Shown: in pieces, positions 32,933-46,249 of the stretch | How positions within the stretch are numbered: the first letter of the stretch is position 1 | How the letters are laid out: each line of letters opens with the position of its first letter | NCBI GenBank assembly: GCA_000711775.1 | Contig: ARYC01017334.1 | Coordinates: 1 to 64,000 of the forward strand | Direction: 5' to 3' | Origin: Oxytricha trifallax | Lineage: Eukaryota > Ciliophora > Spirotrichea > Sporadotrichida > Oxytrichidae | Length of the DNA stretch: 64,000 nt | Made by a program: the position numbers and the translations under genes | The notes under the pieces: model-generated | Database searches by the model: none | What the model was told of the DNA's origin: nothing | The model's input: only the letters and a program-made list of their open reading frames with translations

Positions 32933-35900
32933 ATGCCACCTTTAAGAATTCCCTAAAAAAGAAAGGAATTTGTGTGGATAGATGCAAATGAAGAAGAATT
33001 AAGATAGCAATTCAAGTAAATCAATTTTTTTGTAATTAAAGCTTTTAGAACTTGTTGGATAAAAGATATGGCTTTGACTTGGTAAAAAATTTAAATATTC
33101 AGGTGGTTTTCAAAATTAATCAATTTTCATTAACCAAGTAATAATATTAAACATAAATTATTTTGATTTGTCAAATTTAATTAGGTTATGTAAGGCAATC
33201 GAGAATTATTGCCGAGCTTTTGTCGATTGCCTTACATTTTGATAATTTTATAAGTATTTATATATAAGTTAGAATTAATTTATTTTAAATATATAATTAG
33301 GATGATAGTTTTAATACATAAATGTAATTAAGTTAGTGAATAAAGTTTAGTTCATTTTATAAAAAAGTATTAACTTTTTGATTATACTCAAAAATAATTT
33401 ACTATATGATATTTTTCAATATTTAATTGACTTATTTTTTTAATTGTACAGTTCTTAATAATGTAATATGCAATGTAATAACTAAAATAAATTAAAATTA
33501 AAAATGGAAAGAGTTTTTAGTCATTATGGACTAATATTTACTCATTAATTCAAAATTTACTCAAGCATTTCATCTTTTCAGAATAAATTATTGTTGCTTA
33601 AGTTAATGATTTTAAATAATATTTGCATTATACTATATAATGAATATCAACTAAGAATAATATATAAAATTATAGTGAATACTTAGAAATTTTTTTGATA
33701 AATACTACTATGTATTATTGATTTTTTAATTATATACAATTGTTCATTAACCATCACTATATTATTAATAAAACCACCTATTTTTTTGCAATTTTTACCA
33801 ACTCTTTACAGCCAGCTTTGATGTTCCGAAGAGCAAATCCCTCACTTAGGCAAAACTCAAGTACTGCATTCTTGAGTGCACTTCAGGATTCCTAAAAGAT
33901 TAAAAAGAAGATATACTTACCCAAGAATTCAGTTGTAAACTTTATCGGTTTACTAATTAGACCTAAGGATCTCTATCAAAAAAGACTAGAAGAGGAGTCT
34001 GGTAGCAAGATTTCAAATAAGAGGAATAAGTTCTTAAAAAGAGGGCTCAGCTCCTTAATTTAACCAGATGACGAAGATGATCTACCTGTTCTTGTGATTG
34101 TAGATTCAGTTGAGAATGTCAGAAACGTATAAAATGCAATTGAAAGAGTTGTTTTAGCAGATGATTCGACAAGATATAAGATAAGAGAAGTACAACTAAG
34201 TGTTGCACCTACCTTACAAATGGATGATAGTATGATGACACTTAGTGGTCCACCATTACTTTTGCTTATATTTAACGACTGTGTAGAATTTATTATAGCT
34301 ATAAGTGGTGATACTATTCATTCTTTTTCATAGTGGTTGAAGTTTAAGATTAGGCATTTTTAGAAAATTATAATAATTTTCAAGCGCATCACCAAGTTTT
34401 TAAAGTTGGTAACGCGTTATCAACTTTTAAAAAGTTGGTGATGAATCCATTAATTATATAAATATTAGAATAAGTAATATATACTAAAACTCTCATTATA
34501 GCTTATTCATGATATAATGTCTTCACTTTTATCATTTATATATAAGCTAATGTAGCTCTTATCATGTTTAGTAATATATAATCTTTTTATTTAGTATTAA
34601 TTAGTCTTATTAAAAACATTCCTTTTAAATTTAAGGTTGATTCTATATAGAATTAACACTAATCAATTTGCTTTAGAACTTTGTTCTATTTAGATATTAA
34701 AAAAAGTTATTTGTGTATATGACACATTAATTAATAAAAATTCATGAATCAAAAATTATTCTAAAAAAATAATATAAGAATCTATATAGAATTAACAAAA
34801 GTCTTAATGTAAAAATATGAATCCTGGACATAAAAAATATATTAATTGACAGAATAGCTGCTTTTAATTTTAATTTAACATATTGAATATAACTAGTAAA
34901 ATTGATAATTATTATGTAATATTTATAAAGAGTATTAAAGATTAATACATTATATAAATTTTATCATTAAATATAAAAATTCTCAAGTTTTTTAATTTTA
35001 AAATTTATTTATAGTATATTATTCATTAAGCTGATTATAAATTAATTAAATGATTAAAATTGTGGTTTTACAAAGAATGTCAAAATAAGAATTTTAACTG
35101 ATTTTTAAATTAGTGATTAGCAAAAATGAAAATCCCTAATAGTAATCAAAGAAATGTCTTTATATAAGGTACACTAGACAAATATAAAAAAGCTAAGGAG
35201 CTTATTGATGAGATTATTAAGGATCAAAGAAGATCAAGTGATCCTCAAATTCATTTTGAAAATGTAAATCCATTTCATGAATTACATCACAAGATTAAAG
35301 TTCCAGATAAATTTTTTCGTTTAATCATATGAAAAAATGGAGAATCTAAGAGGTGTTGCTTAAAGAAGAAATACAAAGATTTTCGTTCCATAAAAGAATA
35401 ATGATCAAGGTCCAGAAGTTATAATCATAGAAACAGATGGTGATCTTCAAAATATCGAAATAGTCACGCAGGAAATCCTTAATCTGATTCAGTGATGAAT
35501 AAAATAAAATAACGCTAATAGCTTTGATTATTCAAAGAATACTTATGGAAGTGGTATTGCCGTTTATACCAACAGAAGTTATCATCTGATGGTCAGCAAT
35601 TAAATAACGCAGTGCCTTATTCACTGAAGCAAGAAAGTGGAAGTTATGAAGGCAGTTTAATCACTGATAATCCCATGATTGTCTAAGCAAGCATGCAGTT
35701 AACTGGTTGGTGGTAAGTAAATCATAACTAGCCAAATGTTAAGTATCAAATTTACTTTAATATATAATGTTAAGGTGGAGGATAAGGTGGAGCATCAGAT
35801 CACTCGACAACTGCAACCAATCCTTAATCTTATTCACATAATTCTGCCAATTATGGTTAATAACCAGGCTACAACTACAGCCAATACTATGGTTAATATC

Positions 35901-36323
35901 CAGGTCCATGTTAGGAAGGTTATGATGCAAACTACTTAAATCAATAATTTGAATAGCAACCATCTCCTTATTATAAATCCAAATTCAGAACAAGCTGTTG
36001 CTAAGTAAGCAGAGTCAAGTGCCGGTGCTTAACCAGACTAAGCACACCAAGATTACTATACATAGTAGTACTATCAGTAATACTATGCAGGATAATAGGA
36101 AGCTCCAGCAGGCATAACACCTGCTGATTATAATGCTTGTTATTAGCTGCAGTATTATGAAGGAGGAGCTGCTGTCTTTGGTTAGCCCAAACCAAATGCT
36201 GAGTAGCTACAAGAACTGCCTTCTTCTACTAACGATGCAAATAGAACTGATGGTATGATTAATTATTGATGATTTAATAACAATATTTAAATTAATGTTT
36301 TTTTAAAAAAAGAACAAGTATGA
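32933..36323 (+). CDS. KH-domain RNA-binding protein with Gln/Tyr-rich tail
   Basis: ATG at 32933 starts MPPLRIPQKRKEFVWIDANE. After a gap, coding from 33812 holds a first KH domain: VVNFIGLLIRPKDLYQKRLE, EESGSKIS, DDLPVLVIVDSVENV, similar to splicing factor 1/branchpoint-binding protein. Its GxxG loop is RPKD and therefore degenerate. A gap at 34260-35125 contains a long hairpin. A second KH domain follows (35288-35495): KVPDKFFRLII, KNGE, NTKIFVPQKNNDQGPEVIII. It has a TGA at the first Gly of its GxxG and a frame change just after. The tail (35580-36265) is Gln/Tyr/Gly/Pro-rich (YNYSQYYGQYPG, YYQQYYAGQQEAPAG), as in FUBP/KSRP-type proteins. It ends near 36321-36323 if a last short intron is removed. 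An RNA-binding splicing role is likely for the intact relative. Confidence 0.7.
33189..33236. repeat. Hairpin TGTAAGGCAATCGA...TCGATTGCCTTACA
   Basis: 14-bp perfect arms with a 20-base loop, in the non-coding gap between the first exon of the KH gene and its first KH domain. Confidence 0.8.
34387..34443. repeat. 57-bp palindrome CATCACCAAGTT...AAGTTGGTGATG
   Basis: Two ~22-bp arms that are each nearly self-complementary, around a GTAACGCGTTAT centre. It lies in the gap between the two KH domains. Confidence 0.85.
34450..35110. other. AT-rich gap inside the KH gene
   Basis: No coding. A 21-base phrase, TCTATATAGAATTAACA with flanking bases, occurs near 34650 and 34780 and also near 32530, suggesting a dispersed repeat. 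The gap is probably IES or intron DNA. Confidence 0.35.
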
Positions 36324-36599
36324 GAGAAGATGAGATAGAAGTGATTTAATTAAAATTAAATGATGAAGGCAATGAATCTTTATCCCCTTTAAAAAGGTAA
36401 ATTGTTTGATATTTATCTAAATAATTAATATCTATAGACTTCTCAAAGTAAATATATTTCTTAAATTAAAAAATTTACACTCATACTTGCAATTAATTAT
36501 AATAAAATTGACCATATTAATAAAGAAACTAAATAAATTTTAATGGCTTAATTTTGTATTTAAAAATACTTAATTGAAGTTAACTTTTTTAAAAAACTT

Positions 36600-37392
36600 T
36601 TATATATCAAGGCCCGTTTCTATTAATAGGCTGTCGCTTTGGCATGTGATCTCTTGAATTCTAACTTCTAGTTTACTTTTTATGAGCAGTGGGTTTACTC
36701 GGCTACTTAACAAATATCAAGTTGACTTGCCTTGGATTCCCAATAAATTAAAAAAAAATAACTTGAATTTCCTAAATTAGTTTTTATATTTTATTTGTAG
36801 ATTGAGTTTACCATTATCGTTTACTATGATTTATAGTTTAGATTCTTTCTTTTTTTTCTATAAAGAAGGAGTTATAGTAGTTCTTTCCCCAGGGCCGCCT
36901 CGTTTATCATTTCCTTATTTATTATTGTTAGGTGTAGATGAAAAAACAATTAAAATAAATTAGAATCTATTTAAAGTTCAGCTCTCGACTTTTTATTTGC
37001 AGAATATACAATTGATACTTCCATTGGTGGATTGGGGAAACTTTAATTGAAGACAAGCTTCTTTAGGCCAAAGCCCTAGAGTAAATAATTTACGAAGTTT
37101 TCATTGAAATCTTCCTCCCATTCTTTACATCTCAGATTAATGAGTCTTTCCCAGACAGTATCCTCTTTAAACGATTCAGATGTAATTGGAGCTTCCATAC
37201 CAAAAATTCTGTTAAAAACCACCCCCTTAACGAATTAAGGAGTTTCCCTGTTTTTTGTAGGAAAATGAGGAGGTATCAGAAAATCTTTTTATGCTTTCCA
37301 ATTCAGAAATTTAACCATTTTCATCAAATCTTATTCAAGGAGATTTTTTCTCATTAATCTCTTTCTTTATATTTTTAAGCTTAACCATTTTA
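36600..37392 (-). CDS. Unassigned protein with Trp/Glu-rich core
   Basis: Minus strand from ATG at about 37392: MVKLKNIKKEINEKKSP, then RFDENGQISELESIKRFSD. After one frame change a good core follows, RIFGMEAPITSESFKEDTVW and LRCKEWEEDFNENFVNYLLQ (~37190-37080). Beyond an intron-like T-rich gap come NNNKQGNDKRGGPGERTT (~36930) and LQIIVNDNGKLNLQIK (~36820), with a last piece near 36720-36610. In-frame TGA near 37340. No family recognised. Confidence 0.45.
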
Positions 37393-37629
37393 ATTATTTT
37401 ACTTAAATCGTAAAGTTGTAAAACTTCATCCTAATAGTATTTCAAGAAAATCAAGGAAAACTTATAGAAAATGTCCAATCACCAAGGAAAAACTAGTCTT
37501 AGATATGATGATTTTCTGTAATTGGTATAATATTACTGAACAGTGCGAAATTCCAATCATTACATACATTTCAATTAAGATGTTCTAACTAGAGAAGTGA
37601 TAATAAAGTTTTTCAAGGTGCTCCATTTA

Positions 37630-38176
37630 GTAAAAATTAAAAAATTTACCAAGAATTAGAAATTAATCAAGTTTTTCTCTATATTATTAAATTATATATT
37701 AACTAATTAAATAATTAAAAGTGCACTCCAACCCAAACGAGAGAGTAATTTGAGTAAGAGTGCGATAGAGTGTGAATTTAATTATATATTTAAAAATCAT
37801 TGAAATATGACATTTCATTTATTAAAGATTGTATATAGTATAAATAAATAAGTTAGTATTATATATTTTACAATTTTTTAGCTATTAAAATTAATAATGT
37901 TTAAAAATCAAGCATTTTATAAGTATGAATTATAATTAAACAATACAGATAATAAATTAAATTAAAATTAAATGATGGTTATTACAAACGAAATGTCATA
38001 TTTCAATGATTTTTAAATATATAATTAAATTCACACTCTACCGCACTATAACTCAAATTACTCTCTCTTTTGGGTTGGAGTGCGGTTTTAATTATTTAAT
38101 TAGTTAATATATAATTTAATAATATAGAGAAATACTTGATTAATTTCTAATTCTTGGTAAATTTTTTAATTTTTAC
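37630..38176. mobile_element. 547-bp foldback element with ~210-bp arms
   Basis: The sequence from 37630 is repeated inverted up to 38176, including GTAAAAATT ends, TTAATCAAG, GTGCACTCCAACCCAAA against TTTGGGTTGGAGTGCGG, and CATTGAAATATGACATTTC. A ~120-bp non-repeated loop remains in the middle. No gene inside. The TSD is unclear. Confidence 0.85.
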
Positions 38177-38199
38177 TGATTAATAGCTCATTTGTCTTT

Positions 38200-40950
38200 A
38201 AGCAGTAAAGTGCTAATTTAAATTTTACTTTTTTAATAAATGCTCTGCAGAACTAATTATTCTAAGATTTCACTCGTGCCACTTTCTACAAGTTGAGTAA
38301 AAATCTTAATTATTTTGTTCTTAATGTCTCTTGGTTTTTAATGTAATCCTTTTTAGTTATATCTAATTTATTATATTACTCTAACCCAAATTTCCCTATG
38401 TTACCATAGGCCATAGGCGTGCAGTTAAAGAATATTAGAGTTTAATTTAAGCAACCATTATGGTATCGCAAATTGTTGGATTATTTGAACTCGTAAAATT
38501 TTAATAGAATGTTTTTTAATTATATTTACTTTGGTTCTCTTGAAAATGTAAGTTCAATATCTATATCAAATATTTAGCTTATCTAAATTTTATCTTCCTT
38601 CCACTTCCTTTATTTTGCTAAGTTCTTTTGAATTATTTAAAAAGATTGTGAATTTTAATTGAGCTTAATGAGTCTTTTCTATCTCATTTTTATATTTAAT
38701 TGCTATAATTAATGATTTATTGCTTTTTAAATTGGTGAGAATTTTGTTAGCTAATGCTATTAATTTGGCTTCTTTATTAGAAATTTTTTTTTCTTCTATT
38801 CTTAATATGAATTTATTGCCTTTTACAAAATATAAAACAATATGCATTGGGGAGGTCCTGCTCCCTTTTTAAACCCGTTTCAATGCAATTATCTACTGTC
38901 CTTCTTAGATTATTTTGTTTTTTATTTTTACAGTTCCTCAATAAGCTAAACTATTTTGCTTAAATTTCAGTGTATTCAAAAGGTTTGTCATTCTAGAAGG
39001 GCATATATTTTTCTACCAAAAAATATCAACGAATATTTACGACTTTCTGTTCCTTGCACTTCAGTATTGATATCTTTAAATATTCAAACAGTATGCACTA
39101 AACTCATCATGATACCTGTCGATTAATAGCTAGCTGTTCACTTTAGTGACCTCAATTTTGTTCACAGTGTTTTCCTCCATTATTTTTTAAGGTGAGAGTT
39201 AATCATTTTTTGTTTAGTGTTACGCATTTCTGGGTGTTGTTCACCTTAGCATTTCCTTAGAACTGCCAGACTTATTTCCTTTACTTTAAGTATTGAGGTA
39301 AAATCACGATGTTTAACCAGTATTAACATTTTCGCTAATAGTTTTCTGAGGCTTCATTTTGTCACTCCTTTCCCGTGAAATTCATCTTAACCTATATTCT
39401 TGTTGAAGTTAGATTTCGAAATACTTTTAGTACATCATATTCATATAAAAAACTCTCTGAATCTTCTTCTAATTATATATGCGTTTCCACGCTTTTAATG
39501 TTAATTTTCGAATTTTCTTGACTTCTTTCATATTTAAATAACTTATGATAAAATTATAGCTTATTATAGAATTCTAAAATTTTTTATTGTTTGTTTTCCT
39601 TGATGCTCTCACTCTCTCGCCGTTATTGTAAACCCCATTAATTGGACATGTTTGTATCAAGCTTCGTAAGCCTCTTGACTAAATAAAAGAATCCCTTTAA
39701 ATTATTTCTGTCAAATCAATGTTCCATGTCTTATAAAGGTACGTTTCACATTTGCTTAATGTCATAGTATATACTATTCCCATTTTTTATGTCGAGTTTA
39801 ACTGCCCATTGTGGTAATTTTTTATCCCATTACATTGATATAATTTCTCGAATCTATACTAACTTAACCTTCTATAAGTAAGTTTGAGTCTTTACACTTC
39901 AACTTTCTTGCTTCCTTACATCCGAAATTCCATTAATTTTTAATCTTTCACTTTCTTGTTATTTTAATTTTCATTTCACTTGTTCTAATTTATGATCTGC
40001 TAGGCAAAATTTTTCAAGTTCCCATTTTAATGTATCTTTATTTGAGAAACTATTTGGTTACCTTTTGTATAGTTCTCTAATCCATCATAAATTGATTCTC
40101 ATACTTTTCTTTCTGAGTATTTTACTTACTCAAATTTCTATTTTAGAAATGAAATTACCCATTAATATAATCCTTTATTTAACGCATTTTAATTCTATTG
40201 TTTTTATAATGAAAATAAACCTGTTTAAGAGTTCTTTTTACTTAGCTATTTTGTAAGTTGGTATGTGAACTGAGATAATGTGTAGTATTTAGCCTTTTAT
40301 ATTCAGTATATTCCTAGCTAAGAATTTTCTCGAAATTTTTATTGTCTTTTTAGCATGTTCTTTATTCATAGTAATATCTCCTCAATTTTTTGACTGTTGT
40401 TTCAGTTATGTTAAAATATCTCATTTCGATTATTCGCTATAGTCCCGTTTCCACTAGTTCTATGAAATCGGTCTTCTTTTCCTCAATTTATATAAGCATA
40501 TAAACATAATTTAACTTAGAATATAGTCCATTAACATTTGACAAGCAGATTTTTGGTTCACTCTTCTATACTGGCATCTTTGATTTGTTATTTATGGCAT
40601 ATGTTCTATTTTTGCTTCTTTGCTGCTCAGCGTATCATTCATTTCTCTCAAATCATCCTTGAGCTTGACATTAAGTTATAGTAATGGAGGCGTGGTTGTT
40701 TTTTATTGGTAATAAAGAATTTTCAAGTTATTATAGCTATTATTTTTTATCATAAAATTTTGATTTTATCTTTGACGTTGATTCACTTTGTCTTTCTTTT
40801 TCGAAAAAATAAAGTTTTCTTGCATTGACTTCTAAGATAGTTCCTCATCTTTTGTTTACACTAGTAGTCTTCTCATCTTGGCTTCTTTTGGTTCTTTGCT
40901 TCCTTTGTTCTCCGCTGTTTCCTTCATCTATTAGAATTCCTTTTATATAA
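38200..40950 (-). mobile_element. LINE (non-LTR retrotransposon) remnant
   Basis: Minus strand. A charged first part starts MKETAENKGSKEPKEAKM at 40927 and leads to an APE-type endonuclease region. That region has ICLSNVNGLYSKLNYVYML and DFIELVETGL (40560-40450), then ILHIISVHIPTYKIAK (~40260), then IILMGNF (~40160), where GDFN is expected. These match the first, middle and D-F-N motifs of LINE endonucleases. Downstream blocks (IIQRDSFIQSRGLRSL ~39650; NKFILRIEEKKISNKEAK ~38810) may belong to the reverse-transcriptase part, but its core motif was not found. Several frame changes and TGAs make it inactive. Confidence 0.6.
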
Positions 40951-41091
40951 TTTTTTTAAAAATTAATTTTATTCATATATAATTTCAATAACAAAATTTA
41001 ATTTACACTTCGTATATATTCAAATTTTGAATTATCATTAATTTAATACTTTCATTATTAATAGAAATTTTAAAATAAACAAAAGCGAAAA

Positions 41092-42122
41092 ATGGAAATA
41101 ACACAGAGTTTTGTAATGAGATGATGCATAGCTACATCTTTAATTGGCATCACTTTATAGACGATAAGATTATAAGTTCTTGAAAGATAAAGCAACGTTG
41201 TTCATATTCCTGGTCTTCAATACATTGTAATTCAAAATGCACCTCTCTTCAGAATTGCTGATTCAATTATTGCAGCATAAGGAAAATGAGTTAAGATATT
41301 TGTATTAAGCAAAGTTAGATGCAATTTATAGTTGCTTGAGTTACCGAAATCTCGTAGGGGAGTAAATTTTGTACACAAAATTTAGCCTTAATCCAAATGG
41401 ATGCTGAAGGTACAGTTTTTAAAAAGACACTTTCCACAAATAAATATCAATTGCCACAAAATACTGATACTACCATGAGTAACTAGCTCAGGAGTGACTA
41501 GTTGTCTATGGCAAAAGACATTCCTGCAATTCTTCTTGAAGAGTACAGAAGAAACCTAATGTATCTAAACATTTTTTGAAGTGTTATAGTCACTCTCCTC
41601 AGTGTAACTATTTACAATACCTGAGAAAACTTTCGAGCCTAGTTTAATTTCTTAAAGCATAAATAGTAACTAATGACGACTACCATTGACTCTTGTATCA
41701 GTAGATATCACATTATCTCCCATCAAGAACATTATAAATATCCGAATCATAATTACTTAGTTAGTCCTGTAGAAGTTGCTCATGGGGTTTTCAATGCACT
41801 GTGTATCCTGATTCTATTTTGGGAATTGAGCATTTTAAATAACCTGATTACACATTCAAAAGAATCTAGGTTGAATAAAATTTGGGCAAAGTTTACTCCC
41901 AGTATTGCTATTTTTTGGCTCGAGTAACTTTTGACATATAGTATCTCGTCAGTTGTCATCTATTAGAGGCAATATCCCTCAACATTGCGATAGAATAATG
42001 TGAATAAGTACTTAAAAGTTGGCCATCTATTCCCATTGAAATCCATCCTGCCCGGTATTTCTGACGTCAGTTACTAATTATGTAATGAGTAAAAATTTTG
42101 CATTTCTCTAATTTTCTTATGA
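41092..42122 (+). CDS. Multi-span membrane protein
   Basis: ATG at 41092 starts MEITQSFVMR, then VVHIPGLQYIVIQNAPLF. After one frame change (~41290-41320) a single frame runs to the TGA at 42120-42122. Probable membrane spans include NIF-SVIVTLLSVTIYNT (~41570), FNALCILILFWELSIL (~41795) and SIAIFWLEQLLTYSISS (~41905). Three TGAs are in frame near 41337, 41578 and 41620, each in a place where Trp would suit. TGG is also used in the same protein. No family recognised. Confidence 0.5.
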
Positions 42123-45100
42123 TGAAACTCCTCTCAGTTACAGGACTTTCATCATCTCATTTATACATTGAGCTTAACCCATTTTTTACATATTTATTAT
42201 ATTAAAATTTATTTCAATTATGAAAGTATTATCAATAAAAGTAAATTAATTTATATGTTTATTATATGAATCAACTTCTAAAAATTAAAAATATTATAAT
42301 TTATTATAATAACCTTTATAATTTTTAGTTATATTAAAATCATCTAGTGTAAAATTATGATGGAAAATTAATTAAAAACAATAATTTTTAAAATTTCGTA
42401 TGTTTCTTAGAATTCAATACTATTCTATTTTAAATTGATTATATTAACAATTTGCTTAGCATTATATTCAATTTTATTTGGAAAATTTTATATAATTAAA
42501 TTGAGTAAATATAATTAAAATTAGAAGATATTTTAAAATAACTTTGTCATTTTGTATAAAACAGAATTAATTATAATTATTAATTTCTTTCATTTAATAA
42601 ACACAAAAAGAATAAATAGACTATTCAATTAAAGACCTTAAATTAAAAAATATTTTTATCAAATTTAAGGTAATTAGGAACAATTTGAAATTAGTAATCA
42701 AATAGATCCCATAATTATACTATTTTAATAATTTTATATTTTTATATATCAATAACTAATCTTAATAATTTATAAATAAATAGTGGTTCAATTTTAATTT
42801 CCAATAATTTAATAATTTTCTTAAAAAATAAATAAATTATTAAGTTGGATACTTCAGACTTTTTTAAAAAAATATAGCTAAAAATTAATATCTATTTTTC
42901 TAATTAAAACTTAAAGAATAAATGTAATTAATTTATAATATATTTATGTAAATACTTTTAAATTTAACTTGGTGTAATCTTTCAATTTCAATTCAATACA
43001 TTTAAATTAATTTTGAGAGTATTTCATAAAAGTAAATTACAATTAATTTTATGAGTAATTTTTTTCTCAAATACTAAAATCGTAGGTAGCAAAAAAATAT
43101 AAAATTAAATGATGCCAGAGAGCTGCTCTTATGTCTTTATGTTTATCTTTTGAAAAATATTTAAATAATTTTATGATTTACAATTAATAATAAGAATTAG
43201 ATAATTTAAATGAAATTAATAAGATATAATCAATAATGGAAAGGTGTTTGAGTAGAAGATGCAGTGTCTTTTATTTAATGTGAAATTAAAACTAGATTTT
43301 TAAATTTTTATTGGACGTACCTCATTTGACAAGGGGTGGGGTTACAGTTCTTTTATAAACAGGTAAAAAGATAATGACTGAAGGAGAATGATTATGATTA
43401 ACAACAAATGACAAGTAGAATATTTCAAAACAATAACTGTATTTTGAAGTTCATTTTTACTTATCACAATAATTATAATTTTATATACAAAATTTTCATC
43501 TCAATTTAACTTCCCTTATTTTTATTAAAATTAACTAATTCAAATTTTCAAAAAAAATAAGTTGATTGTGTACATTTTAGCTTTTTACTTTCAAAATTTA
43601 TATAGATCATGTAATTTTTATTAGATAAACCTTAAGTAAAATGAGTTTAATTTATTTCATTATTTTTAAGCATTTATACAAGTGTATATTCTTCATCATT
43701 TTCTAAATTAATCTATAAATCTTATTTAAATCGCAATGAGTATTTAAGATGCCTAACATACTAATATTAAAAAATGAATAAAATGTATTGATAAATTAAA
43801 TAAACTTTTTAAGGTATCATCTGATAATTCAATAAAGTACTGCAAATCTAATAATAAAAAATATTATTCATAACTTCCCAATTTTGCATCATAATTTTGA
43901 ATATAGATTAATTAAAAATAGTTGTGACAGCTTACAATTAAGATATCACAAATACTAATCGATTACTGTTAAAATCAATAATTTACGCTGTAAAGAATAG
44001 AAGACAATATAATATAAAGTAAAGCATATAAAAAAAAGTGATGCATTTTTTATCTAATAACTGATAAATTGCAAAAATAAAATACAAAAATCAAAAAATA
44101 TATAATAGAAACTAAATTATATTTAATTTATCAAATATTCTTAAAGAAATAAAATCAATTTATTTCTTAATAGCTTAAACATAAAAAAAATAAATATCCT
44201 TAAAAAAAATTATTATCTAATAAATTAAACTATGTTTTAACTTCACGGACAGAGGAGTTTATATGATATAAGATTTAAAAGAGAAAAAGAATTATGTCTC
44301 ATCGGATAAAATATCAATTATTAATACAATATTTAAATTTTGTAAAAATAATTATAGATTTTACGTACAAAAAAAATATCTCAGAGCCATTTAACATAAA
44401 TAATTTTATTTATAAGTTTTAATATAATTGAAAAGGGATTTTAATCAATAAATAAAGATAATCAATCCATTTGATCACTAGTGTTTCATGTCGATTCTAA
44501 ACGAATAGAGTAGAAATTAAAGAGCGTTTCAATAAACAATCATTGAACTTTGGATATCGTTATCAGAATTTATTGTAAAATAACGCATAAAAAGCCCATC
44601 AAAAAATTTATTCTCTTTGAAGATTATATTCTATTAAACGTTTTTATCTTTTTATTATTTATATTTATTTATCGATTTTAAAGTGCTTTAATTCTATATT
44701 TTTGTATTCGCTTTTTTATTTAGTTCTTTTTCTTATTATTAATATTAAATCCTTATTTTTAATTATTTTTATTCTCAACATATATAATAAAGATATAATT
44801 ATATATTTTTATTATTTTTTTCTTTTTTATCTTTGTTTTTTATTATTTATTCATAAAATCTTTTTTAGGAAAAGCAAAAACATAAATTAAACTTTAATAT
44901 TTGTTTTAATTTCATATCACTTCTGTTAATCTTATAAGCCGTCATTTCTTAATTAATTAAGGTATTAGTCTTGACATTATTATTGATTATTTCTAAATAA
45001 TTGCTTTCATACCCAAAACCTACAACAATCAACTTACCACAAGTTTTTTTTCTTCTAATAACATTATATTTCTTTAGATTAAATGTTTTTTAGTAAATTA

Positions 45101-46200
45101 AAAGTTCTATATAATCTATATGTTTGAAATAATCTTTTTTTTTTATTTTTTGTAATATTTTTATACTTATTTAAAGTTTGTAATAGCAGCTTTTTTTAAT
45201 AAATTTTCTTAAAAAGCATTTATAGAAAATGTTCTTACGTACTTCATTGTTTATTTCTTTATTGCAAAAGTTTATATTATATGATTAATTTATTAATTAC
45301 CTTCTACATCGAATTTATAAAATACTGAAAGCATTAATGATTTAAAATTGTCTTTTTATTATTACTTTAAGATTTAGCTGCTTTGGTTATTTCAAAAAGA
45401 ATAAAAATAATCTTGAATAAATTGTAGGTTGTTTTAATTTGAGATAATTGATGGTCTCACAAAGATAATATAACCGATACTTATTTTGGTTAGCATAATG
45501 CATTATATAAAATTAAATACAAACATGTTCATGTATTCCAATAGATTTAAAATATTGATCTTTCCAAGATTATAACACCACTTAAATTATTTTTTAAAAA
45601 AAGAAGAATTATAATCAAAATAAGTAACTCTATCACCGTAAATTCCTCATTTATAATAAAAATGAGCGATTATCATGTCAATTATCAATATTTGTAATTA
45701 AATCTTAGATAAACACAATTATTATAAAAAATTAAATGCTTCAAAATTTTTAATATTGCTTATTTTTGGAATTTTAACATTTTTATGAAATATTTCTCAA
45801 AATGCTTAATTTAATTTCCCGATTAATAATAAATTAAGATTACACACCTTAATGCCTATTCTTTTTAAGCTGATCTTTATGAATATCTATTAAGTAATTT
45901 ATTAAAGCATATCTTTTTAAAGGAAAACTTTTAGTATTAATTCATAATTAATTATATAAAATTCAATATTTATAAAAATAACTTTACTCCATAAAAATAA
46001 ATAGAATATTTATAAATTACTATAAAATATATAAAATTATTATCATGAAATTTTCATTTTAAGAATATGATTTAACAAATATTTTTATAAATGATCCTTT
46101 TTCTAATTTAAATAAGAAAAATAAAAACTTTTTATGACTTCTAAACTTCGCTACTCTATTTGAACATCGAGTTTGTAATAAATTGGCTCATTAATTATGT
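42123..46200. other. Long AT-rich region without recognised genes
   Basis: About 4 kb of extremely AT-rich sequence. The ORF-like hydrophobic stretch at 44702-44890 is built from T-rich codons and is probably chance. It may be intergenic germline-limited DNA. Confidence 0.4.
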
Positions 46201-46208
46201 GATAATTT

Positions 46209-46249
46209 AGGAGTAAAAATTAACTTATGAGTGGTTAAAATTTACTCCT
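46209..46249. repeat. Hairpin AGGAGTAAAAATTAAC...GTTAAAATTTACTCCT
   Basis: Arms of ~16 bp. A 26-bp stretch starting GATAATTT is shared exactly with the copy at 50460. Confidence 0.85.

Noticed and set aside
35757-36195. Minus-strand ORFs opposite the Gln/Tyr-rich tail
   Set aside because: Shadows of the KH-protein tail, whose plus-strand frame has far better composition.
43300-43400. Possible tRNA around a GGGGTGGGG stretch
   Set aside because: No cloverleaf arms or TTCGA-type loop could be drawn.
44702-44890. Hydrophobic 62-residue ORF
   Set aside because: Made of T-rich codons in an extremely AT-rich tract. No neighbouring coding or start context.
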